From Heteroruminococcus sp964369885 (GTDB taxonomy: Bacteria > Bacillota > Clostridia > Oscillospirales > Ruminococcaceae), in the NCBI GenBank assembly GCA_964369885.1, contig CAYJGQ010000064.1, forward strand, positions 1 to 13,593: 13,593 nucleotides of DNA. The letters are read 5' to 3'. Below the pieces are notes generated by a model. It was not told the DNA's origin. It saw nothing but the letters and a program-made list of their open reading frames with translations, and searched no databases. Of this stretch, positions 1-6,503 are shown one piece after another. Made by a program: the position numbers and the translations under genes. Position 1 is the stretch's first letter, and every line of letters begins with the position of its first letter.

Positions 1-25
1 ATAAAAGAAAATATATTATAATTCG

Positions 26-57
26 GCCAATAGTAATCTGCTATTGGCTTTTTTCTT
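26..57 (+). terminator. Rho-independent terminator of an upstream gene
   Basis: A perfect 8-bp stem GCCAATAG (26-33) / CTATTGGC (41-48) with a 7-nt loop is followed directly by a T-rich tract (49-57, TTTTTTCTT). This is a standard intrinsic terminator reading left to right. It therefore ends a + strand gene whose body lies outside the window and separates it from the operon starting at 636. Confidence 0.8.
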
Positions 58-86
58 GCCCATGGCCATGAGCAAGAGATGTTTTT
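54..86 (+). terminator. Possible second, back-up terminator hairpin
   Basis: TCTTGC (54-59) pairs with GCAAGA (72-77). Between them CAT/ATG can pair around GGCC, after one C·A mismatch. A run of five T follows at 82-86. It shares bases with the T tract of the first terminator, so the two form a tandem pair. The 4-nt gap before the T run makes it weaker than the first. Confidence 0.35.
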
Positions 87-199
87 AGCATTAAATTCAC
101 TACTTTGTTCCACTGTTATACAAAATATAAGTATGTCTATTATAAATTTAGTATAAAAATGCAGTTAGTCATAAATAATTAGACGCATTTCAAAATTAA

Positions 200-228
200 T
201 TGTGTCAATTTTGCGAAAATTCACACAA
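200..228. promoter_or_regulatory. 29-bp interrupted palindrome, candidate operator
   Basis: TTGTGT-c-AATTTT (200-212) is mirrored by AAAATT-c-ACACAA (216-228) around a GCG centre. Twelve positions per arm pair, with one C/C mismatch in each half. It overlaps the proposed -35 box at 220-225, which would suit a repressor site. The TTGTG/CACAA ends loosely recall operators of redox or catabolite regulators (Rex-, CRP/FNR-like), but the spacing does not match these well and the regulator is unknown. Confidence 0.5.
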
Positions 229-250
229 CGATAATATTTTGTGCTATAAT
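220..250 (+). promoter_or_regulatory. Candidate operon promoter (sigma-A, extended -10)
   Basis: A perfect TATAAT (245-250) is preceded by TGC (242-244), giving the extended -10 pattern TGnTATAAT. A TTCACA -35-like box (220-225) lies 19 nt upstream. This spacing is long, but an extended -10 tolerates it. Transcription would start near 257, leaving a leader of about 380 nt before the first gene. It is the best promoter-like match before the operon. Confidence 0.5.
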
Positions 251-428
251 GCAACAATGAGTAATAGAGGTAGTCCGCTGAGTATTTAGCTTTAACAAAC
301 CATTTTATGTAAATTGGTGCGATTTTCCTTGCAGTATAATCTCATGTAATTGTAAAGTTTTATAAACATAATTTTAGGTGTGAGATTTTTATTTTAAGGC
401 AAATAATGTACTACAATGGCAAAATAAA

Positions 429-476
429 TCATATCAGTAAGGTATTGCTTTTTCACTTGATATGAAATGTTTTTTT
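429..476 (+). terminator. Leader hairpin with T tract, possible attenuator
   Basis: TCATATCA (429-436) pairs perfectly with TGATATGA (458-465). The stem can extend inward by GT/AC with a bulged T457. The run TTTTTTT follows at 470-476 after four bases. Lying in the leader about 160 nt before the first start codon, it could end transcription early. The AT-rich stem and the gap before the T run make it a modest terminator. Confidence 0.35.
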
Positions 477-544
477 GTCATTTGTTCGCATTTTGGTGTG
501 TTTTAGTCTGATAAAGCATACAATCTGAGCTTTTAGGTGGATAT

Positions 545-572
545 TTGCAGTGTTATCAAAAAGTTGTATAGA
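545..572 (+). promoter_or_regulatory. Weak secondary promoter candidate
   Basis: TTGCAG (545-550) and TATAGA (567-572) are separated by 16 nt and lie about 60 nt before the first ATG. The match is partial and such pairs are common by chance in DNA this AT-rich. If used, it would bypass the leader hairpin and the palindrome. Confidence 0.2.
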
Positions 573-635
573 GTTTTAATTGCTGATTGCAATATAACGC
601 AGCTCCAATAAAACAACGAAGGAGTATTAATAAAT

Positions 636-2555
636 ATGCAAAATCATCGTAGTTGTAAAAAAACACAAATAAGTTTTCTGGGCATTGCATTGATAATAGC
701 AATGCTACTTGCACTTTTTATGTCAGGCTGTGCGACCCAACCTACCCAGGAGACTGCGGACCCCAACCAAGAATGGGCAGGGCCAAACCAGGGGCAAGAC
801 TCCGCCGAGCTACCAGAGGAGGAGCAAGTATTTGAGTCTGTGCTCACCTCAGACGACTCTGTTTGGACATTCCTGGGTGGTTATGCGGCTGTAAACGAGC
901 TCTCAAACTCGCAAAGCATGTGGAAGGACATCGATTACAGCGACGATGCTTGGGGACGTGGAGTGGGCAGCTTTGGAGCGAAAAACGGTGAACTTGGAGA
1001 ACTTTCGGGTGGCTACATCCCCGAAACATTGCTTGAGCAGTATGATGCAGATGAGGACAGTTTTCCTGTGTATCTTTTGCGAAATGTATTTATGATGGAC
1101 TCCATGCAGGGGATAGGCAGTTTCATTGCCGAGATAACCTACGATGATGCGGTGATTGTATATGTAAACGGCATGGAGGCCTTTAGGGGTAATGTGCCCG
1201 AAGATGGTTTTGACTCGGAGTATTACGGCGCATATGACTCGGTAGGCGAACCAGTCACGGTGCAATTTGAAATATCGTCACAGATGGTTTATGCAGGGGA
1301 AAATATTATTTCGGTACAGCTGCATCAAGGCGATCCATCAAGCTCGGATGTGTATTTTGAGTTTGTCTCGCTTACACCTCAGCCCATCTCGGTATCCACT
1401 GTAAATGTTGGTATAGGTGCCCAAGAGGACAGCGTGTCACTATCTTGGACAGCAACAGGACCCAAAAGTGTAAATGCCTATGTTGAGATTATAGATATAG
1501 CCACCTCGTCAGGGACGCCGGTCGTGTACTACGCACAGGAGCCTATCGAGTCATACAATGGCTATACATACAGAGCCGACATTACCGATTTAGCCCCAAA
1601 TACCCAGTATAGTTACACCATATACAGCGGCAGCACACCTAAAACCGGCATATTTAAGACGGGGAGCTCACAGGATGGAGTGTCTGTTCTGCTTGCAGGT
1701 GACCCGCAGTTTGGTTCGGGCGATTTAAGCTTTGATGAAAGCAGCGAAATTATGTTAAGTGGTATTTTGTCGTTGGAAGAGGGCATGGATTTTGCTGTTG
1801 CAATGGGAGATATCGCTAGCGACTCCAGCGACCCCATCGCTTATAAAACCGCATTTGAGGTCATGGGCGACACACACCTTATTAACAGCGTGATATACGG
1901 CAACCACGATGAGGGCACCACACTTTTATCAGACAATATTTATATGCCAAACATGACCACCCATGGTGCCACAACCGAAGACGGAATAATGAGCGGCAAC
2001 TACTGGTATAAATACGGCGATATACTCTTTATGGCTATAAACTCCAATAATCTTAATAGTGAAGAACACGCTCTTTTCTTGCAGGAATCCATAGCGGAGT
2101 ACACCCAAATGTACGGCCAGCCTGACTTTAAGGTGGTCTTGATGCATCACTCGGCCTTTAGTGTGAGCAGCCACTACTACGATGATGATGTTACAGCAAT
2201 ACGAAATACCATGCCGGCAATCTTCTCTCTGTACGATATAGACCTTGTTGCCTCGGGACATGATCACACATATGCGCGCAGTTACCTCATGCAGGGGGTC
2301 CAGAGTGTTACATACCCCTCAGATGCAAAGGAGGTGCAAAAAGCGCAGGGGCAGGTTTTGTACGTTACAACAAATAGCGCAAGCGCCACAAAATTTTATG
2401 ATCGTGAGGATGACCTAAAGCCACTTGTAGCATTTAGCGATCAACCTTATGAAGCCATGCTAACAGGTCTGCATTTTGGTGAAGATTATGTAGATATCAT
2501 AACCTGGAATACTCAGGAAGGTGAGCTTATCGACCAATTTAGATTGACAAAATAG
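636..2555 (+). CDS. Secreted lipoprotein, purple acid phosphatase-type metallophosphoesterase
   Basis: This is a predicted surface-anchored phosphoesterase. A lipoprotein signal peptide ends at lipobox MSGC with Cys32 as lipid anchor, followed by a low-complexity polar linker. Residues about 75-248 look like a galactose-binding or jelly-roll domain often found before such enzymes, with the motif YDDAVIVYVNG at 169-179. Residues about 253-343 look like the Fn3-type N-terminal domain of purple acid phosphatases. The catalytic domain begins near 348 with calcineurin-like motifs GDPQ (355-358), GD (391-392), GNHD (422-425), HH (504-505) and GHDH (541-544). The first motif has Gln where many members have His; the other metal ligands are present. 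The start has a GAAGGAG ribosome site. As first gene of an operon that also carries a CotH kinase and a VTC protein, it may remove phosphate from the same surface product; that role is inferred. Confidence 0.88.
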   Translation: MQNHRSCKKTQISFLGIALIIAMLLALFMSGCATQPTQETADPNQEWAGPNQGQDSAELPEEEQVFESVLTSDDSVWTFLGGYAAVNELSNSQSMWKDIDYSDDAWGRGVGSFGAKNGELGELSGGYIPETLLEQYDADEDSFPVYLLRNVFMMDSMQGIGSFIAEITYDDAVIVYVNGMEAFRGNVPEDGFDSEYYGAYDSVGEPVTVQFEISSQMVYAGENIISVQLHQGDPSSSDVYFEFVSLTPQPISVSTVNVGIGAQEDSVSLSWTATGPKSVNAYVEIIDIATSSGTPVVYYAQEPIESYNGYTYRADITDLAPNTQYSYTIYSGSTPKTGIFKTGSSQDGVSVLLAGDPQFGSGDLSFDESSEIMLSGILSLEEGMDFAVAMGDIASDSSDPIAYKTAFEVMGDTHLINSVIYGNHDEGTTLLSDNIYMPNMTTHGATTEDGIMSGNYWYKYGDILFMAINSNNLNSEEHALFLQESIAEYTQMYGQPDFKVVLMHHSAFSVSSHYYDDDVTAIRNTMPAIFSLYDIDLVASGHDHTYARSYLMQGVQSVTYPSDAKEVQKAQGQVLYVTTNSASATKFYDREDDLKPLVAFSDQPYEAMLTGLHFGEDYVDIITWNTQEGELIDQFRLTK

Positions 2556-2565
2556 AGGGCATATT

Positions 2566-3501
2566 ATGCTAAAAAACCTATTTATTATAATCTTATGTCT
2601 TTTCATGGTAACACTGCTGATCTTTGTGATACGCAAAGTAGAACAGCCAAACATCCCGACATCATCCCAGCACTCGCAGGAGTATTCACAGGAGCCCCAG
2701 CCACCGGCACCACCCACACCTGTGTTTAGCTATTCTCTGTTTTCTTGGGGGCCGCAGGTAATGGAGCCTCAGGAGCGTGAGCTACTTGTAAGCACCATGA
2801 ACAGCCTTGATATACAGATGGTATATCAGTGGTTTAGTAAGGATGTTGAGGACCAAAAGCTGATCGAATTTACCACACACATGGCACAGCAGGGCAAGGA
2901 AGTTTATGTGCTTACAGGCGATCCGTCTTGGGCCTATGAGGAAAATTTATCCTCACTTTTGGCGGTTATAGACCGTGCCCATGCCGTGGGCGGGGTAAAG
3001 GGTGTGGTTATAGATGTGGAGCCGGGTCAGCTTGATGAGTACGACACCGACAGGGATAACCTCATGGAGGAGTTTGCCGCTAATATGCAGGCCGCCTACA
3101 CCCACGCAAAATCGCTTGGGTTTGAGGTGGTGATATGCATATCGGCTCATTGGGACGATGAGCCCACCCTTGAGCAGATGATACGAGATTCGTGCGATGC
3201 GGTATGTGTGATGAATTACTATGTGCAGGATGAATATGACACGATAGAAAAAGAGGCCGAGTACGCCATGCAGTACGGCAAAGAGTTAATAAATGCATCG
3301 GAACTGCAGCCAACCGGCGATCACGGAATTGAGGAAAAAAACACATACTACACACTGGGAATTGATGCTATGCATGAGGCGTGGCAGACACTTTGGGATC
3401 AGCTGCACGAGGACTATGGTGTAATTGATATTGGTTTTTCGTACCACAATTATGAGTACCTAAAAGAAGCCATAGAGAAAGACCAAAGTTCCGAGCAGTA
3501 A
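2566..3501 (+). CDS. Membrane-anchored TIM-barrel glycosidase-like protein
   Basis: An N-terminal hydrophobic segment (about residues 5-23) without a clear cleavage site acts as signal anchor. A Pro/Gln-rich linker (about 25-52) and an extracellular domain of about 255 residues follow. The domain reads like an alpha/beta barrel: strand-like segments alternate with helices, VVIDVEP (147-153) places Asp150 and Glu152 at a strand end as in GH18-like enzymes (DxE), VMNYY (215-219) resembles the later MxY strand, and GFSYHNY (290-296) the last strand. I do not recognise the exact family. The AGAGGG ribosome site overlaps the stop region of the preceding gene, so the two are translationally close. 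By position in an exopolysaccharide operon it may trim or release the polymer, but the substrate is unknown. Confidence 0.75.
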   Translation: MLKNLFIIILCLFMVTLLIFVIRKVEQPNIPTSSQHSQEYSQEPQPPAPPTPVFSYSLFSWGPQVMEPQERELLVSTMNSLDIQMVYQWFSKDVEDQKLIEFTTHMAQQGKEVYVLTGDPSWAYEENLSSLLAVIDRAHAVGGVKGVVIDVEPGQLDEYDTDRDNLMEEFAANMQAAYTHAKSLGFEVVICISAHWDDEPTLEQMIRDSCDAVCVMNYYVQDEYDTIEKEAEYAMQYGKELINASELQPTGDHGIEEKNTYYTLGIDAMHEAWQTLWDQLHEDYGVIDIGFSYHNYEYLKEAIEKDQSSEQ

Positions 3502-3535
3502 AGATCGGTTTAATAAAACAATTAGGAGACAACCT

Positions 3536-4210
3536 ATGCAGCAGGTTTTACGGCGAGAAATAAAATACAAACTGACAATACCACAGTATTACCACTTGTC
3601 GCATAAATTCTCTAAGTTACTTATGGAGGATTCGCACAACGGCGACAATGGGTATATGATAAGGTCGCTGTATTTTGACACCCTAAACGACAACGACTTC
3701 TACGAAAAAGAGGACGGGGTTGACTTGCGTCGCAAGATACGTTTTAGGTGTTATAGCCCAAACAGCAGCACCGCCCTTTTGGAGATGAAGCAAAAACAAG
3801 GGGTACAGCAGCGCAAGCGCTCCCATTTGCTTGATCGTCACGATGTTATGCGCTGCATAAATGGCGATCTCTCGCCACTGATTGAGCAGGATACCGAGTT
3901 TACAGCCGAGTGTTTTGGGCTGATGAGCAGACAGTTTTACCGCCCCAAGGCCATAATTGAGTATCACCGCAAGGCCTTTGTTGCCAAGGAAAACAACATA
4001 AGGATAACCTTTGATCGAGATGTTAAGGCAACAAACAGTTGTGGGGACTTTTTCTCGGATAACCTATCACTAAAGCCGGCAATGGATCCCGGTGTGGTAA
4101 TAATGGAAGTAAAGTACGATGGTTTTTTACTTAGCTATATAAAAGACTTAATTCGTGTGGCAGACGCAAGTCCACTATCGGCAGGAAAATACAGTGCCGG
4201 TAGATTCTAA
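3536..4210 (+). CDS. VTC-domain protein (polyphosphate polymerase domain family)
   Basis: This is a soluble, probably cytoplasmic protein of 224 residues that is almost entirely one VTC domain, the tunnel-shaped fold of the triphosphate tunnel enzymes. In yeast Vtc4 the domain makes polyphosphate from ATP. Visible family landmarks are RREIKY (6-11), IRSLYFDT (42-49), a basic strand RRKIRFR (65-71), LLEMKQK (81-87) followed by RKR (93-95), YHRK (143-146), IRITFD (155-160), MEVKY (190-194) and SAGKYS (215-220). The Glu and Lys/Arg pattern that lines the tunnel looks intact, so activity is plausible. AGGAG lies 7 nt before the ATG. The next gene encodes DUF4956, a membrane partner commonly found beside bacterial VTC genes. 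The product, whether polyphosphate or another phosphorylated polymer, cannot be told from sequence. Confidence 0.9.
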   Translation: MQQVLRREIKYKLTIPQYYHLSHKFSKLLMEDSHNGDNGYMIRSLYFDTLNDNDFYEKEDGVDLRRKIRFRCYSPNSSTALLEMKQKQGVQQRKRSHLLDRHDVMRCINGDLSPLIEQDTEFTAECFGLMSRQFYRPKAIIEYHRKAFVAKENNIRITFDRDVKATNSCGDFFSDNLSLKPAMDPGVVIMEVKYDGFLLSYIKDLIRVADASPLSAGKYSAGRF

Positions 4211-4227
4211 AAAAGGAGAATGTAATT

Positions 4228-4905
4228 ATGCAACAGTTGATGGAGGTCGTTTTTCAGGAAATCGGATCGCTTACTTTGGAGGAAATAGGTATACGCGTGG
4301 CAGTGGCCACTGCACTTGGGCTACTAATCAGCTTGTCATATCGTCTGGCACATGCCGGCGCTGTATACAGCCGCAAATTCAATGTAACACTACTCACTCT
4401 CACGGTGCTAACAGGCACTGTTATGATGGTAATAGGCAACAACTTGGCACTATCTTTGGGCATGGTTGGTGCGCTTTCTATTGTACGTTTTCGTACCGCC
4501 ATTAAGGACTCGCGCGACACAGCCTACATATTTTGGAGCATAATTGTTGGTATATGTTGTGGCGCAGGCGACTTTACAATTGCCGGTGTAGGTAGTGGTG
4601 CGGTGTTTATTCTACTGCTTTTATTCGGCGCTATCAAAAACGACGACAGAATGCTTCTTATCGTGCGCTCCACCCGTATGTCCTCGGTAAAGGTTGAGGC
4701 TATTGTTTACGCCATGCTGGGCAAGGATTCAAAGCTACGGGTAAAGAACACCACCGAGGATCATGTTGAGGTTATCTATGAAATTTCCAGCAGCAAACTT
4801 GAGCGTGCCGAGAAAAACGATGTCACCCTCACCGATAGAATTTATGAAATTGAGGGAATTGATTATCTTAACATCGTAATGCAAAACGATGAAATTGGAA
4901 GCTAA
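4228..4905 (+). CDS. DUF4956 family membrane protein
   Basis: The N-terminal half holds about four transmembrane segments (roughly residues 20-40, 52-70, 97-113 and 117-135). The C-terminal half (about 140-225) is soluble and probably cytoplasmic. The family signature is clear: SLGMVGALSIVRFRTAIKDS at 76-95, followed by RDTAYIFWS. This is the conserved block of DUF4956. No biochemical function is established for the family as far as I know. It recurs next to VTC and CotH genes, so it may be a membrane partner or channel for a phosphate-based step. AAGGAG sits 9 nt before the ATG, and only 17 nt separate it from the VTC gene, which supports co-expression. Confidence 0.9.
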   Translation: MQQLMEVVFQEIGSLTLEEIGIRVAVATALGLLISLSYRLAHAGAVYSRKFNVTLLTLTVLTGTVMMVIGNNLALSLGMVGALSIVRFRTAIKDSRDTAYIFWSIIVGICCGAGDFTIAGVGSGAVFILLLLFGAIKNDDRMLLIVRSTRMSSVKVEAIVYAMLGKDSKLRVKNTTEDHVEVIYEISSSKLERAEKNDVTLTDRIYEIEGIDYLNIVMQNDEIGS

Positions 4906-4951
4906 GCAGTAAAAAAACTAATTTTTGTATTTGTGTGAAAATTGCCGGATT

Positions 4952-4955
4952 GGAG
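4952..4955 (+). promoter_or_regulatory. Ribosome binding site that fixes the CotH start at 4963
   Basis: GGAG at 4952-4955 lies 7 nt before the ATG at 4963. An in-frame TTG at 4942 would extend the protein by seven residues, but it has no ribosome site and would put the GGAG inside the coding region. The ATG also begins directly with the MKKR n-region of a signal peptide. Confidence 0.75.
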
Positions 4956-4962
4956 TGTTTGG

Positions 4963-6471
4963 ATGAAAAAGCGACTACCTGTAATACTACTTGTTGTTCT
5001 TGTATCCCTTTTTGCTGCGGTAGGTAGTGGCTACGCCGAGGCGTGGGAATATGTAGCGGGCCGTGATAATATATCGCGGTATTACCAGCATCTTGAGGTT
5101 GAGGTGGACCCGTCGAGCTATGTGGAGGATGAGTTTAACTCAAAGCTTCCAATAGTTTCTATCGACACAAGGGGTCAGGAAATCCCCAGCCGCCCTGTTG
5201 CAAACGAAGATTCGGTACATGCTTCCACTACCGTAGCAGCCGATGGCGACAATACCATTCGAGCCGACATAAAAATATACGATAACCCCAACGAGTACAA
5301 TCAACTCAGCGACGAGCCTGACATTGAAAGTGAAATGGAGTTTCGTATACGCGGTAACTCCTCGCGCTATTTTGACAAAAACAGCTATAAAATAGGTTTT
5401 GTTGATGAGGAAGGCCTTGAGCAAAGCGTTAATGTAATGGGTATGGGCGGACACGACGAATGGGCACTTTACGGGCCTTTTCTGGATAAAACCCTGCTGC
5501 GTAACTATGTTTTTCTAAACCTATACGGAGAAATCGACTCGGCCACACCCGAAATGAGATATTGCGAAGTTTATATAAACGATGAGTTTCAGGGTCTTTA
5601 TCTGATGATGGAAACTATTGCTGTGGATGAGGATAGGCTGGATCTTACCCCATACACCACCCGCAGTGACGTTACCAGTTATATTTTAGTGGTGGATGCC
5701 TTTGATGAGGTAGGGGCTGTGGAAACATTTACAAGCCATACCCTGATTCTTGAAAAAGACAACAGAATGAAAATAGACTATCCTGCGGCAAAAAATCTTA
5801 CTCCTGAGTTTATCGATTACATCGTTCAGGATTTTAGCGATTTTGAAAAAGCGCTTTATTCGTATGACTACGATGACCCGGCTAAGGGGTATCGTGCGCA
5901 TATTGATGTTGATTCCTTTGTGGATTACTATATAATCAATGAGTTTTTGGGGCTTAATGACTTTAGCAGCTACTCCACCTATTTTCACAAGGATATGGGT
6001 GGTAAAATTACTGCGGGCCCCGCCTGGGACTATAACAACATTGCCGATCTTTATTTACGAGAGGTTGACGCATCAAGTGCCGAAGGCTTTTTCTACTACG
6101 ATCGCATGTGGTTTGCAATGCTTTTGCGCGATGAGTACTTTGCCCAAAAGGTTATAGATAGGTATAAAGAACTACGAGAGAGCGGAATATTAAACGAGGA
6201 GAGGATCTTGTCCACGATAGATGATACCACCGAGTTTTACGCCGAAGAAATAGACCGTAATTTTGATGTGTGGGGCTACTCCTTTGACCCCGCACGAGTT
6301 GATAGCCTTAACCAACTAAGGCCCGAGGAACGCAACCCGGCAAACTACCAAGAGGCCATAACACAGCTTAAAAATTATATCATAAAACGTGGAAGATGGC
6401 TGGATGAGCACATTGATGCACTTATTCAGTACAGCGCAGAGTCCAAGGTTAAGGCCTACAATGAATATTAA
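4963..6471 (+). CDS. Exported CotH-family protein kinase
   Basis: This is a 502-residue exported protein with a signal peptide (MKKR, a hydrophobic core and likely cleavage near residue 25). CotH proteins are atypical kinases that phosphorylate secreted proteins, as in the Bacillus spore coat. Family motifs, numbered from this ATG, are FRIRGNSS (127-134) with the following Lys-rich strand, the LRNYVFLNL helix (179-187), a strand with YINDEFQGLYLMME (204-217), FLGLNDFSSYSTYF (328-341) and AGPAWDYNN (351-359). In many CotH proteins the last motif reads WDFD with two acidic residues; here the second is Asn358, so metal binding may differ. The C-terminal third is helical. The gene follows DUF4956 after 57 nt. 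An extracellular kinase in an operon with a secreted phosphatase suggests reversible surface phosphorylation; the substrate is unknown. Confidence 0.88.
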   Translation: MKKRLPVILLVVLVSLFAAVGSGYAEAWEYVAGRDNISRYYQHLEVEVDPSSYVEDEFNSKLPIVSIDTRGQEIPSRPVANEDSVHASTTVAADGDNTIRADIKIYDNPNEYNQLSDEPDIESEMEFRIRGNSSRYFDKNSYKIGFVDEEGLEQSVNVMGMGGHDEWALYGPFLDKTLLRNYVFLNLYGEIDSATPEMRYCEVYINDEFQGLYLMMETIAVDEDRLDLTPYTTRSDVTSYILVVDAFDEVGAVETFTSHTLILEKDNRMKIDYPAAKNLTPEFIDYIVQDFSDFEKALYSYDYDDPAKGYRAHIDVDSFVDYYIINEFLGLNDFSSYSTYFHKDMGGKITAGPAWDYNNIADLYLREVDASSAEGFFYYDRMWFAMLLRDEYFAQKVIDRYKELRESGILNEERILSTIDDTTEFYAEEIDRNFDVWGYSFDPARVDSLNQLRPEERNPANYQEAITQLKNYIIKRGRWLDEHIDALIQYSAESKVKAYNEY

Positions 6472-6503
6472 TGCTTCAATAACAGCCAAGGTCCGGGTAT
6501 TGC

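Larger units (their letters stand above)
251..635 (+). other. AT-rich untranslated leader without a recognised riboswitch
   Basis: This stretch of about 385 nt has no convincing coding region. A 10-codon frame starting at 257 lacks a ribosome binding site. I looked for the conserved cores of c-di-GMP-I and c-di-GMP-II riboswitches, which would suit the operon, and did not recognise them. The stretch holds a hairpin with a T run (429-476), a weak TATAAT at 335-340 and a weak promoter-like pair at 545-572. A clear GAAGGAG (618-624) sits 11 nt before the ATG at 636. Confidence 0.6.

Noticed and set aside
257..289. Ten-codon leader peptide beginning at an ATG
   Set aside because: It starts almost at the predicted transcript start, has no ribosome site and no regulatory codon bias.
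314..340. TTGGTG / TATAAT pair as main promoter
   Set aside because: The spacer is only 15 nt and the -35 match is poor; the extended -10 promoter at 242-250 is better.
251..635. c-di-GMP riboswitch in the operon leader
   Set aside because: Expected from the gene content, but the conserved cores of c-di-GMP-I or -II aptamers were not recognised by eye. A covariance search would decide.
4155..4505. Alternative + strand frame of 116 codons overlapping the VTC and DUF4956 genes
   Set aside because: It overlaps two well-supported family members in another frame, has no domain resemblance and is Cys/His-rich in a way typical of shadow frames.
4942..4962. TTG start giving a seven-residue longer CotH protein
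   Set aside because: No ribosome site precedes it, while GGAG lies 7 nt before the ATG at 4963 and that ATG begins a normal signal peptide.
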